A stretch of DNA of 64,000 bases, from positions 248,001-312,000 of the forward strand of contig CAWBOY010000007.1 in the NCBI GenBank assembly GCA_963790585.1, in the 5' to 3' direction. Under the pieces are notes generated by a model. That model saw only the letters and a program-made list of their open reading frames with translations, was not told the origin of the DNA and ran no database searches. Of the stretch, positions 38,909-49,489 are shown piece after piece (the first letter of the stretch is position 1; every line of letters starts with the position of its first letter). The translations under genes and the position numbers were made by a program. The stretch is from CAWBOY01 sp963790585. GTDB taxonomy: Bacteria > Planctomycetota > Planctomycetia > Gemmatales > Gemmataceae.

Positions 38909-41088
38909 ATGTCTACGTTTCAACCCTCCACGACTCTCCTCTCGCGAACTTTTATAGGCCTTCTGATCGCTCAGTTTCTTGCCGCGTTCAATGATCAGGC
39001 GATCCACGCCTCGGCCATGTTCTTCGCCATCAAGCACAAGACCATGACCGAGGCCGGCGCCATCACGTTGATGCCGATCCTCTTTTATGCCCCGTGGGCC
39101 TTGTTCGGCACGATTTCGGGCTGGCTTGCCGATCGGTATTCCAAACGGAATGCCCTGGTCATCTGGAAGATCGCCGAAATTGTCATTACCGGAGTCGCTC
39201 TTCTGGGGTTTTGGCTCGGCGCGCATCACATCGGCTTCCAGCTGGGCCCGATCGACCTTCGGCTTCAACTTGGCCCGATTCTCGTGCTGTCGACGGTTTT
39301 TCTCATGGGGACGCACAGCACGTTCTTCGTTCCGGCCAAATACGGGTGCATGCCGGAAATCTTGACTCCCCAGCTATTATCGCGCGGCAACGGGATGCTC
39401 GAATCCCTATCCTTTTTGGCGATTATCCTCGGCACCGTCTGCGGCGGTGTCATGTCGTATGTCTTTGGCACGCTCTATCCGGATCAGGAATATTGGATCG
39501 GCGTGGTTCTCGTTAGCCTGGCGATCATTGGCGCCCTGGCGAGCTTTATCATCGCCAAAATGCCGGCGGCCAATCCGACGCGGCCCTTTCCTTACAACCC
39601 CTTTTGGCCGATCTATGACAATTTGCGCGTCATGTTGCGGTCGCGTCCCTTGGCTGTCGCTGTCGTCGGCATTGCTTTTTTCACCTTCGTCGTCGCCTAT
39701 ATGCGGGCCGTCATGTATATGCATGGCCAGACGCGCAATCCGCCCTGGAACGAGCTCGATACGAGCCTGATTGTGGGCACGGTCATGTTCGGCTTGGGCC
39801 TAGGCAGCCCCTTGGCCGGCTTTCTCTCCGGCGGCAAGGTCGAGCTGGGCCTCGTGCCGTTCGGCGGCATCGGCATGGTTTTCGTTCTTGCGATTGGTTC
39901 TTTTATCCTTGGTTCCAACGCGGCACTCATCGTCTGTTTGATCCTCGTCGGCTTTTGCACTGGTTTCTATCTTGTACCTCTTTATACGCTACTTCAATTT
40001 CGCGCTCCGAAGCAAAGCAAAGGCGATCTGCTGGCGACCAGCAACATGATCAACGTTGTCGGCGCGATCGCCGCCTCCGGCTTATTTGCCGGTCTGATTG
40101 CGATGGCCAACTGGTCCGGTATTACGCCGACGATTCAACCGCGGGAGGATTACCGCGGAAAATTGGTCGCCGTCGAACGCGACGGGCATGGCCACATAAC
40201 GCGGTTCCAGGTCGAAGGTCGACCCGAATATGTGGCCGGCGATGATCTCGTCATCAAGCGCCGCGAGGGGTATGAAGTCGGCCTCGAAAAGGGAACAGAG
40301 GTCGTCCTGGGCACATATAGGATGGAACGCCAGGGCAAATTGATCGACCACATTCTCATTCAAAGGGCAGAGTTTCCCATTCTGCCGACGCACGATCGGC
40401 AGCGCATCACCGGCTTCCTGTTCCTTGGCGCCGCGGTGATGACTTTTTGTATTCTCTTTCTTTTGCGCCTACGTTTACCCGATTTGTTCTTGCGCATGCT
40501 CATTTGGCTGCGCCGAGTCGCGGCGCGGCGGCGGATCACGGTCGTTGGGCTCGGCCAGGTTCCTACTTCGGGCGCTGTCATTCTGGCCACCAGTGCCGAT
40601 AGCTTTGACACGTCGTTACTCGTCCTGAGCGCTGTTGATCGCTACACCCGCTTTCTCCTGGTCGAAGCCAAGGGCGAGTTTATGATGGGACTTGCCCCGG
40701 TGCTGGCGCGGAGCCACGGCCTCGGCGTCCTCAAACAAGAGGCCGCACAGGCGACCGAGTGGAATCGGGTGGAATGGCGCGCAAAAAGGCGCTAAGAAAG
40801 CGACAGATGGTCAGCTTTCCTTTGAACGTCGGCGATAGTACACGAACGATCGAAGAAATCGTGGAGAAACTCAGCATCGAGTACGCCGCTCCGATTGTGC
40901 CGACCTATTGCGCCGTCCAGGCCGCGCCGGAGCGGAGCACTGGACAAAATGTCTATGTCGTCTTTGGCGCTCCCATGACGGCTGGCACCCCAGCTCAAGC
41001 CGTCCTCAGCGAGATTCAACGCCTCGGCGACGAGCTTTTTGAGAACCTGCGCCAGGGTATTGACCTGGGCAAGGGCGAAGAACATTGA
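38909..41088 (+). CDS. MFS lysophospholipid-transporter-like protein fused to a degenerate acyltransferase domain, one frameshift
   Basis: ATG 38909. The first ~420 residues are an MFS transporter of the LplT/Aas type with about 12 TM helices (SRTFIGLLIAQFLAAFNDQA; FVPAKYGCMPEILTPQLLSRG; LATSNMINVVGAIAASGLFA). A small beta insert follows (about residues 420-495), then a TM pair. The C-terminus (RITVVGLGQVPTSGAVIL to NVYVVFGAPMTAGTPAQAV) aligns with PlsC-type acyltransferases, but the catalytic HxxxxD is missing (ATSADSFDTS in its place), so it may be inactive. The frame breaks near 40790 at AAAAA; the last ~100 codons belong to the same protein. It probably moves or senses lysophospholipid at the inner membrane. 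Confidence 0.75.
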
Positions 41089-41119
41089 GGCCGTAACAGG
41101 ATGTTTAAGCGGATCCTCA

Positions 41120-41180
41120 CCAGCCCGGAGCGCAAGCGACGGGTTCGCAGACTTGGCCCCGCGCTTGCGCTTGGGGCTGG
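41120..41180. repeat. Dispersed palindrome family B, copy 4
   Basis: CCAGCCCGGAGCGCAAGCGA (from 41120) pairs with CGCTTGCGCTTGGGGCTGG ending 41180. It lies between the transporter gene and hemL. Confidence 0.7.
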
Positions 41181-41237
41181 CGAATGAGCGCGACTGGAAG
41201 AGAATCGCTTCCTCTGAACTCCCCACGGATTTCCCCC

Positions 41238-42528
41238 ATGAACACCAACCGCAGCCGTAGCCAAAAAGCGTTCGAGCGCACCAAAAGGTCATCCCCGGCG
41301 GTGTCAACAGTCCCGCTCGCGCTTTCGGCGGCGTCGGAGGCAATCCGCTCTTCATCGCGCGGGCCGAGGGCGCCTATCTCTATGACATCGATGGCAATCG
41401 TTACCTCGATTACATCGGCTCGTGGGGCCCGATGATCCTAGGCCATGCTCACCCGCGCGTCGTCAAAGCCGTCGAGGAAGCGATGCGGCGCGGTTCGTCC
41501 TATGGTGCTCCGACCGAGGTCGAATCGGAAATGGCGGAGTTGATCATCAAGGCTGTGCCCTCGATCGAGATGGTCCGCATGGTCAGCAGTGGCACCGAAG
41601 CGGCGATGAGCGCGATCCGGCTCGCGCCGGCTACACCGGTCGGGACGTCATCGTCAAATTCGCCGGTTGTTATCATGGCCATGTCGATAGTCTGCTCGTG
41701 CAGGCCGGCTCCAGCGCGACGACCCTCGGCGTCCCCAACAGCCCTGGCGTTCCCAAAGGCGCGACGGCCGATACCTTGGTCCTTCCCTTCAACGACACCC
41801 AAGCGCTGGCCGACGCTTTCAAGACACGCGGTCACGGTATCGCCGGTGTCATCATCGAGCCGATCGTCGGTAACATGGGACTCGTCGTGCCCTCGCCGGA
41901 GTTTCTCCGCGAGCTACGGCGGTTGACGCATCAGCACGGAGCGTTGCTCATCTTCGACGAAGTGATGACTGGGTTCCGCCTCGCTTTAGGTGGCGCGCAA
42001 GAGCTTCTCAATCAACGGCCCGACATCACGGCTCTCGGCAAAATTGTCGGCGGTGGCTTCCCTGTGGGGGCGTACGGCGGCCGAGCTGACATCATGAAAA
42101 AAGTCATGCCCGCCGGGCCGGTCTTTCAAGCCGGCACCCTCTCGGGAAATCCAGTCGCCATGGCCGCAGGTCTGGCGACATTGCAAGAGCTGCGCGACCA
42201 TTCCCCCTACCAGCGCCTCGACCAGCTCGCCCAACGCCTCGCCGACGGCCTGACCAAAGCCGCCCGCGAAGCAGGCGTCTCCCACACCCTGAATCGCATC
42301 GGCAGCATGTGGACGTTGTTTTTCACATCCAGCCCAGTGGCCAATTACGACGACGCCAAAAAGAGCGATACCGCGAAATACGCCAAGTTCTTCTGGGCCA
42401 TGATGGACCGCGGCTTCTATCTCCCCTGCAGTCAATTCGAGGCGGCGTTCAATTCCGTGCAACACGGTGAAGCAGAGATCGACGCGACGATCGCAGCGGC
42501 GCGCGAGGCGTTGGCCGGGTTGCGGTAA
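41238..42528 (+). CDS. hemL: Glutamate-1-semialdehyde 2,1-aminomutase, two frameshifts
   Basis: ATG 41238, about 430 codons, typical family length. The reading KVIPGGVNSPARAFGGVGG, DYIGSWGPMILGHAHP, VRMVSSGTEAAMSAIRLA, CYHGHVDSLLVQAGS and DEVMTGFRLALGGAQ is diagnostic. The PLP lysine is in ALGKIVGGGFPVGAYGG. The enzyme makes 5-aminolevulinate for haem in the C5 pathway. Frame changes near 41287 (AAAAGG) and 41625 break the ORF. Because the gene is normally essential in C5-pathway bacteria, they are best read as sequence errors. Confidence 0.93.
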
Positions 42529-42537
42529 ATCTTCGTA

Positions 42538-42597
42538 CCGTTAAAAAATTAACGGCTTGGCCTTGTCTTCGTGAAATCAAGCGTTAAAATCTTAACG
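42538..42597. promoter_or_regulatory. Twin GTTAA-N4-TTAAC palindromes between hemL and blaI
   Basis: CCGTTAA-AAAA-TTAACGG (42538-42555, perfect) and CGTTAA-AATC-TTAACG (42582-42597) share the same half-sites, with centres 43 bp apart, about four helical turns. They may be operators for a dimeric regulator, possibly BlaI, or a terminator of hemL (stop at 42528). The repeat cluster separates them from blaI by about 310 bp. Confidence 0.45.
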
Positions 42598-42633
42598 GTG
42601 ATGAGCGGCGTTGTGGTTTAGTACCTCCATCCA

Positions 42634-42737
42634 GACTAAATTTACGAGTGGCACAGACATTCCTGTCTGTGCGGGAACCGACGAATGTGCCTTTTGCTGC
42701 ACAGACAGGAATGTCTGTGCCACCCGTAAATTTAGTC
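42634..42737. repeat. Long hairpin with nested ACAGACATTCCTGTCTGT palindromes
   Basis: The arms 42634-42672 and 42699-42737 (39 nt each) pair with one mismatch. Each contains the shorter palindrome ACAGACATTCCTGTCTGT or its complement. It is part of a cluster of three different palindromes in the hemL-blaI gap. Confidence 0.8.
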
Positions 42738-42742
42738 AGAGA

Positions 42743-42827
42743 GTCGTGACCGGGGTCGGTACTCCGACCCCGGATCCCTTGCCCCGCAAAGGCTGTACCG
42801 GAGTCGGGGTACCGACCCCGGCCACGA
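42743..42827. repeat. Dispersed palindrome family A, copy 3
   Basis: GACCGGGGTCGGTACTCCGA within 42743-42773 pairs with 42798-42827, with a few mismatches. Confidence 0.8.
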
Positions 42828-42835
42828 ATCGCTTC

Positions 42836-42856
42836 CGGCACGTTGGAAACGTGCCG
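42836..42856. repeat. Second copy of the GGCACGTT-AACGTGCC hairpin
   Basis: GGCACGTTGGAAACGTGCC lies here, the reverse complement of the hairpin core at 24209-24227. It is 51 nt upstream of blaI. Confidence 0.7.
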
Positions 42857-42907
42857 CCACGGCCCTTTAGCTCGCCGCGTGAACCATTGGTACAGAGGAA
42901 CCCCGCG

Positions 42908-43291
42908 ATGCCAGAACCTTCCGAACTCAGTCGGCGCGAGCGGCAGATCATGGACGCCGTTTTCGCGCTCGGCGAGGCCACTGTGAACCAAGTCGTGGAA
43001 TCGATTCCCGCACCGCCGACGGCCATGGCGGTTCGGCGGATGATGCACATCCTGGAGGAAAAGGGACATCTGCGCCGGCGCGAGAGCGGACGAGAGGTGA
43101 TCTACGTTCCGCGCCAAACCAAAGACAAGGCTGGGCGCCGGGCTTTTGAACAGGTCCTGGAGACGTTTTTTGGCGGCTCCCTGGAAGGGGCGCTCGCCGC
43201 GCATTTGCATTCTCGTAAAGACCAGGTATCGCCCGAAGAACGAGCGCGGCTGATTGCTTTGATCGAACAGGCACAGCAGGAGGGTCGCTGA
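42908..43291 (+). CDS. blaI: BlaI/MecI family transcriptional repressor
   Basis: 127 aa, ATG 42908 with GAGG upstream. The winged helix is clear: LSRRERQIMDAVFALGEATV, AMAVRRMMHILEEKGHLRRR (recognition helix) and GREVIYVPRQTKDKAGRRA. The C-terminal dimerisation part ends VSPEERARLIALIEQAQQEG. BlaI repressors are released when a partner M56 peptidase cuts them, and that partner starts 2 nt downstream. Autoregulation of the pair is expected from the family. Confidence 0.9.
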   Translation: MPEPSELSRRERQIMDAVFALGEATVNQVVESIPAPPTAMAVRRMMHILEEKGHLRRRESGREVIYVPRQTKDKAGRRAFEQVLETFFGGSLEGALAAHLHSRKDQVSPEERARLIALIEQAQQEGR

Positions 43292-43292
43292 A

Positions 43293-46200
43293 ATGAATCG
43301 GTTCATTCTTGTCATTGCCGGCATGTTTAGCGTGTCGAGTCTACTCCTTGTGGACTCAGCCGTCAAAGGTACGGCCCTCCTCATTTTGGCGATTGTAGCC
43401 GTTTTGATGCTGCGCCGCGATTCAGCCGCCACTCGTCACCTCGTTTGGCTGCTGGCGATGGTCGCGATGTTGGGTTTACCCGTGTTGTCGGCCCTATTGC
43501 CTCAATGGCGCGTGCTGCCCGGGTGGGCCAGCATGCCGACGCAAACTCACGTGGAAAATACAAATCAATTCCTTGCTATCGGCCATTCAGACTACACTGC
43601 CGACATATCGCCAAATCTGGAGCCAGCTGAAGCGGAACCGCCTGTTGCTTCCGCGGAGCCACCTGTTGCCGAAAAGGCAGATTCGCGGCCCGCGCTGATT
43701 ACGCCCATGGCATATACTCAAACAGCGAATTGGAGCTGGATCAATGCCCTGCCGATGGCATGGGCGAGTGGATGTTTTGTACTCCTGCTTCGATTAGTCG
43801 CGGCCCGATGGATGCTCTGGAGATCCGAAGCGCACAGTATAGTGATGGTGTCGCCGAGCCGATCAACGACTACAACAAATGATCCACTCGTCGTTGCGTT
43901 GGACGCTGTTTGCGCCCAGCTTGAAATGAATCGGCCTGTTATACTATTAGTTCATCCGCATAAAATTATTCCTGTAGTCTGGGGCATTTTCCGATGCCGG
44001 CTGTTGCTGCCGGCCGCAGCCCGGGATTGGAGCGGTGAACAACTTCGCTCCGTTATGCTCCATGAATTGGCCCATATCAAGCGCCGCGATCCACTGGTAC
44101 AACTTCTGACGCAGTTCGCCTGCGCTCTGCATTGGTTCAATCCGCTGATTTGGTTCGCTGCCTGGCGCTTGGGTGTCGAAAGGGAACGAGCCTGCGATGA
44201 TCTTGTCTTGGCGAGCGGCGTACGGCCCTCCGCATATGCGGGACATTTGCTCGACGTCGTCACCGGGCTCACGAACGCTCGATGGACGCAATCCTGTGGC
44301 CTCGCCATGGCCCGCAAGTCATCACTCGAAGGCCGACTCGTGGCGGTGCTCACCAAAAACATCAACCGTCGCCGCGTTTCGTTGGCTTTGACCGGCGTCG
44401 CGCTGGTGATGTCGATCGGTATTGCCGTGCCGATCGCGATGCTGCGAGCCGCCGATCAAAAATCAACGGAGAAAGCGACCGACGCCTCCAAATCAGCGAC
44501 CACGGACATGAAACCAAAACACGAATATGCTCAGGCACTGTTCCAGAAATGGCAGGCGAATGCCCGAACGGACGGGAAAATCCCTGGGGCCCTCATCGGC
44601 CAGGTCGGACGGGAGATCGATGGTTTCCTCAAGCAATATCCAGGAGATGCGAATTCTCCAAAATTGGCAGCGTTGCGTCCTCGGCTTGATGCGTCTCATG
44701 ACTGGACTCAGGCCGACGCCGTAGCGCTTCTCGACGACATCACGGCTATCTCGACAGCGCCTGTCAGTTGGTCGGAAATACCAATGACGTTCGAAGACAT
44801 GAAGAATATCAAGGCGGGCAAGAAACTACCCGACGAGCTAAAAACCGCCGCCTGGGGCAAAGCGACGGCCAACGGATTGCGTGCCGCGTGGCTGCTGGAA
44901 CCAAAGGCGGACCAATACCCTATTGGCACGGTGCTGAAAGCGCGTGTCCTGTTCCACAACTCAGGAAAGGCCCCTGTCATCTTTACGACGGACGTTTGGC
45001 ACCAATATGACGGCCACACCGCGCTGGATGGCAAGGGCAAGGAAATCCAGGTTTCCGGTACGCGCTACACAGGCATCACGCCTCTTGCGACCTACCGACT
45101 GGCGCCTGGCGATTACTGTGAGGTAACCGGCCACGGCATCGCTATCGGTGCGGGAAAATATGAGGAAGAATTTAGCACGGGCAATGTGGGTGCGATCATT
45201 GAAGCCAAGGAGGGCGATGAAGTCCGACTGACGCATAGCGTGAATGCGGCATCAGATGCGACCTGGTCCAGGCCTGGTGATCCGAAGGATCCCGTGGAGT
45301 TATGGAAAAAGAACATCGCCGACCGTGTGGCGCGCAAAGCGCCGATGCCGGCGCGTGCCGCGGACCGTGAGCAGCTTATCCGGCGCGTGACGCTCGATAT
45401 TTTCGGCGAGCCGGCAACAGCCGAGGAGGTCTCAGCATTCGTCGCCGACAACGCCGCCGATGCTCTATCGACACTCACGGCTCGCCTGCAAGCCAAGCCA
45501 CGTCTCGAAGTCTGGTCCGGCGTGTTGCCGACGGGCGAAACGAAGTTCCGCGTCAGCGCGGCAGATCCCGATGCCGCGAAAAAGCCGCGCACCGCGAACA
45601 GCCCCGGCCGCTACGTGTTAGGCGAGCGCATCCATTTGTTAGTAAGTCAGACGACCACAGAATCACAGCGAACTAATAAGGCAGTGATTGCCTTTCTTTC
45701 GCCTGATCCAAAGGTCGCCTCGCCGCACAAGCCCTACGAGATTTCACTACCGGATGGCCTGCGTTCTTATGGAATTGTCTGGGAGCAGGGCTCCGGCAGC
45801 CTGTGGGTGATCCAAAAGGGCGTCGTTCGAAAATACGACTTCAGCAACGCCGACTCCGTGAAAGAAACGCGCATCGAGCCCGGCACCATCTCTGACGTAC
45901 CCGAAGCGATGCGCAGTTCACTGAGCAAGGCATTCAGTCTACCCACTTCTCCCGCGAAACCGAAGGATGCCGGCGCGGCGGACAAGCCGCAGCCGAAAGA
46001 CAAATCAGCCAGGGCGCTCTTCCGGGCGTGGGAGGCGAACGCACGCAAGAACGGCAATTTCCCTGGCGGCCTCTTAGGTCGTTTAGGTGATAAGGTGAAA
46101 GAGTTTGTACGCAACAACACGGGTGATGCAAGCGGCGATTCCTCCGCGAAGAAAATGGAGCCGTTTATACCACGCCTGGAAGCTAGCCATGATTGGACAC

Positions 46201-47460
46201 AGACCGAGATCATCGCCTTGTTTGATGACATCGCTGGAGTAACCTCCATACCGCTGGAAACCACACTGGAGGAAAACTATGTCAACACAATCAGGACCGG
46301 CACGCCTTTACCTCTGGAGTTAGCGAAAGCGCCGTGGGGCGAGGCGCAGCCTAACGGCCTGCGTCTGGCATGGTTATTCGAACCACGCGCGGCTGAGTAC
46401 AGACTTGGCACACCTCTGAAATCACGTATCCTTTTCCACAATTCGGGGAAGGACACGGTTGTCTTCCGGACACGGACATGGCGCCAGGGTGAACATACAG
46501 CGCGTGATGCGAGCGGCGCTGAAATCAAGGTGGAATCCGTCCATTGGCTAACACGAGCGCCGTTGGTCCCATTCCGGTTGGCTCCAGGTGAGTACATCGA
46601 AGTCACCGCTACCGGAGTAGGCATTGGCGCGAACAAGAATGATGAAGATTGGCAGGGCACACGCGTGGGCTCCTGGATCGAACGCCAAGGTCGGCGATGA
46701 GGTGACATTGATAACGGCTCCAGTGGCCGCGAACGGTTGGAATGAGGCACTCACGGGGCCCGAAGGGGCCGGCTGGTGGTCCGCGTTTATTGCCGCGCGC
46801 CTGAACCGCGCAATGCCGCTCCCAACCACAGTCGATGAACGTACCCATCTGATCAACCAGGTCACACGCGAGCTGTTTGGTAACGTCGCGAGCGCGGAGG
46901 AGATCGCCGCCTTCGTCGCCGATGTGGAGCCGTCTGCTCTCGATTCGCTGGCGAAGCGTCTTGCGAGGCGGGCAGGCATCACCGCATTTTCTGGCTCGCT
47001 GACGTCCGGCCCAACGAAATTCCGGGTTCTCGCCGCCGACCCCGATGCAGCGACAAAGCCTCGCGTTGCCAGCAATCCGGGACGGTACACGCTGGGTGAA
47101 AATATCCGGTTCATCGTTTCTCGCCGCCCGGACGGAGAGCGCATCGTAAACGAAGCGCGCATCCAGTTTTTCTCAGCCGACCCTACCAAGCCCGCTCCCG
47201 GCGAGCCGCGCGAAATCAAGCTGCCTGATGGCTACGACACTTGGGCAGCAGCGTGGATCCGAGACGCGACCGTCCTTTGGGTACTTGAGAACGGCGCCGT
47301 TCGCGCTTTTGATTTCGCCGACCCCGCGAAGGTGAAGGAAACAGTCTACGGGCTCCCGACCGACGCGGACAAAATACCCAAGACGATTTTTGAGTCTTTA
47401 CGATCGGCGTTGAACGCTCCAGGCGGACCGAAGCCGGTAACGGGCGGGCCGAAAAAGTAG
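43293..47460 (+). CDS. Very long BlaR1/M56-type membrane peptidase with two copies of a ~470-aa C-terminal module, one frameshift
   Basis: ATG 43293, about 1389 codons. TM helices lie near residues 5-35, 45-65 and 145-165. The M56 metallopeptidase follows with VMLHELAHIKRRDPL (HExxH) and VERERACDDLVLASG (third ligand Glu), then another TM (LALTGVALVMSIGIAVPIAM). Two modules follow. Module 1 runs from about residue 410 (ALFQKWQANARTDGKIPGAL; RLDASHDWTQADAVALLDDI; RVLFHNSGKAPVIFTT); module 2 from about 905 (ALFRAWEANARKNGNFPGGL; RLEASHDWTQTEIIALFDDI; RILFHNSGKDTVVFRT). Each contains a segment like DUF1549 (REQLIRRVTLDIFGEPATAEE; RTHLINQVTRELFGNVASAE). The frame changes near 46675. These domains are probably outside and sense a ligand that triggers BlaI cleavage. 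Confidence 0.8.
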
Positions 47461-47471
47461 GAAAGTGCATC

Positions 47472-47505
47472 CTCGACTCAAGAGCCTATCCGAAGTAGAG
47501 TCGAG
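47472..47505. terminator. Hairpin after the M56 gene
   Basis: CTCGACTC (47472-47479) pairs perfectly with GAGTCGAG (47498-47505). It is 12 nt past the stop. No T-run follows. It may overlap the 3' junction of the group II intron read on the other strand. Confidence 0.45.
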
Positions 47506-47606
47506 AAGTGGCGCGGTGGTTTAGGTCGAGTCCAGCGGTATCCGGCCCTTTCGTTGGCCGGTGCCTCAATCTCCCGGCCATGCCCCGTTTCCACTTCCCG
47601 CTCGTC

Positions 47607-47639
47607 GAACCGGACGGGCCCTATTAAGGCATCCGGCTC
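47607..47639 (-). ncRNA. Group II intron domain V
   Basis: A 33-nt hairpin whose strands GAGCCGGA and UCCGGUUC pair, with an inner GCC/GGC stem and the catalytic AGC near the 5' end. It lies 27 nt after the maturase stop (47666). Confidence 0.75.
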
Positions 47640-47665
47640 TCGGACAAGGTAACTCATGCGTTCGC

Positions 47666-48982
47666 TCACAAGACGCGAGGTCGCGGTCGCCCTGGAAGCC
47701 ACACTAATCCCAGGTCCTCACGCAGGTAACGATCCGAATAACACTGTCGGGCCGTACCCTGCACGCGGTGCTTCCGACCCAGCCACTGACGGAGCCGTTG
47801 ACAGGTGTGCGCCATCACCTGCTTCATGGCCGGGGCCGTGTTACCGAGACAAAAATAGTTCGCCCAGCCCACCAGTCGGCTGTTGACGCGAGTTATTAAC
47901 GCCCGGCAAGACAACCACTGCCACGTTCGGCTGGTCTGATCGCGGATCACCTCACAGATCCCGTGGATCTTCTTGACGGCCGGACGGGGACCGATGTAGC
48001 TACGCCCCGTCTTCGGCGACCAGTTCCGACCGAACGTGTAACCCAAAAACGAAAACGTCTCGTCCGGCAAGCGGCAAACCCGGGTCTTCGTCTCGTTCAC
48101 CGTCAACCGCAGCTTCGACATCATGCGCCGCATCACCGCCTCGGCTTCAAGAGCCGTACCACGGCAGCAGATCACAAAGTCGTCCGCATAATTGACGATA
48201 CGCGCCTCAAGACGATTGGCATGCCCGTTTGTCTTCCAGCCCAGCACGAAGCGACGCATGTAGAGATTCGCCAGCAGCGGCGAGAGCACGCCCCCTTGCG
48301 GGGTGCCGCGTCCCTCGTCCTTGTTGCGAGTCGTTCGACGCTTGTCCCCACGATCTCCAAGTTCTTCCACCGGTGCCTCCAACCAGCTTTTGATCAGGGC
48401 CAGTAATAGCCCGTCACTAAGCCGTCGGCTCACCGATGCCATTAACTCGGCGTGTGGGATGCTATCGAAGTACCCACTCAAGTCCGCATCGACAATCTCC
48501 GTATGCCCGTTGTCTAGCAACAACTGGACCTGCTCGATCGCGTCCAGAGCGCTTCGGCCTTGCCGATAAGCAAATTGTTCCGGCTGCAAGTCCGCCTCGA
48601 AGATCGGCTCCAAGACGAGCAACACAGCCATCTGCACGACACGGTCGCGGATCGTTGGAATGCCCAACGGTCGCTGTTTGCCATCCGACTTCGGTATGTA
48701 CACCCGTCGGACTGCTTGCGGGCGATACGCTTTGTTTCGGAGTTCTTCCGTCAGTTCACCCAGCCAACGGTCCAGCCCGTACTCCTCGATGTCCGTGAAC
48801 GTCTGGCCATCCACCCCCGCCGCGCCGTCGTTAGCGGCACAGCACAGGTACGCATGGCCCAGCACATCGGCCCGGTACACCTTGTCGTACAACGCATAGA
48901 ACCGATAGGTGGGTGCTCTCTTCGCTTTGGCATGCAACGTCTCCTGGAGTTTCCGAACCGTATCGGGAGGTGTTAGGCTCAT
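47666..48982 (-). CDS. Group II intron reverse transcriptase/maturase
   Basis: 438 aa from ATG 48982 (MSLTPPDTVRKLQ); an upstream in-frame start at 49045 is less likely. Reverse transcriptase motifs are in order: VYIPKSDGKQRPLGIPTIRD, EQFAYRQGRSALDAIEQV, VDADLSGYFDSIPH, GTPQGGVLSPLLANLYM, IVNYADDFVICC (YADD, catalytic) and ETKTRVCRLPDETFSFLGYT. The maturase X domain follows (INSRLVGWANYF-like; here RVNSRLVGWANYFCLG). No HNH endonuclease motif is seen at the C-terminus. The protein helps the intron splice and insert into DNA. The frame is intact. Confidence 0.92.
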   Translation of the reverse strand: MSLTPPDTVRKLQETLHAKAKRAPTYRFYALYDKVYRADVLGHAYLCCAANDGAAGVDGQTFTDIEEYGLDRWLGELTEELRNKAYRPQAVRRVYIPKSDGKQRPLGIPTIRDRVVQMAVLLVLEPIFEADLQPEQFAYRQGRSALDAIEQVQLLLDNGHTEIVDADLSGYFDSIPHAELMASVSRRLSDGLLLALIKSWLEAPVEELGDRGDKRRTTRNKDEGRGTPQGGVLSPLLANLYMRRFVLGWKTNGHANRLEARIVNYADDFVICCRGTALEAEAVMRRMMSKLRLTVNETKTRVCRLPDETFSFLGYTFGRNWSPKTGRSYIGPRPAVKKIHGICEVIRDQTSRTWQWLSCRALITRVNSRLVGWANYFCLGNTAPAMKQVMAHTCQRLRQWLGRKHRVQGTARQCYSDRYLREDLGLVWLPGRPRPRVL

Positions 48983-49489
48983 CACCAATCTCCTGGCTCT
49001 CTTTCCTTCGGACGCTGTCCTTGAACCAAGGCCCCTTCCCTCCACCGGCGTTACCCGGCTTCAGCGGTACTACGAGCCTCTCCGCCACCCCAAGCGGCCC
49101 GGCCTGTCCCTCGCGGGCGTCCGGTTGGCACTGCTGCCACCGCAGGGGGTTTCCCGTGTTGCGTTAACTTTCCTATGCCGACATGCCGTCGCCATTACCC
49201 CGGTGGCAACGCGGGTGGGGCTAAAGTCGTTCCCCCTGTATCCTCGCGTCTGCGGCCTTCCCCATCCCTTTGCTGGGTCGGCTACCACATTACCCGTTTC
49301 GAGGCCTGCTCAGCGTTCACTCACGTTACGGCCTGCCTGCTCGCGGAGTCACTCAAACGACTCTTTCCATCGAAGGCTTCGACAGTTTCGTTACCTCCAC
49401 TGCCGCTCCGATTGCTACCGGCTGGAACGACCAGTTGCCGGGTGGGATTCGCACCCACTGAAAAGTCACGCCTTGGCACGGCGCACAAA

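Larger units (their letters stand above)
47495..49486 (-). mobile_element. Group II intron (5' end firm, 3' end approximate)
   Basis: On the minus strand the intron begins GUGCGCC at 49486, the group II 5' consensus, followed by the expected GGGUGCGAAUCCCACCC-type domain I element. The maturase ORF lies in the loop of domain IV. Domain V is at 47639-47607 (GAGCCGGAUGCC ... GUCCGGUUC, with the AGC triad). A long branched helix that could be domain VI follows (GAAGUGG pairs with CCACUUC). The exact 3' end is uncertain; CUCUAC at about 47495 is one candidate. The 5' exon is the end of the IS at 49490-50582. Confidence 0.8.

Noticed and set aside
42611..42907. In-frame extension upstream of blaI
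   Set aside because: It would translate the palindromic repeats; the ATG at 42908 has a ribosome binding site and matches the BlaI start.
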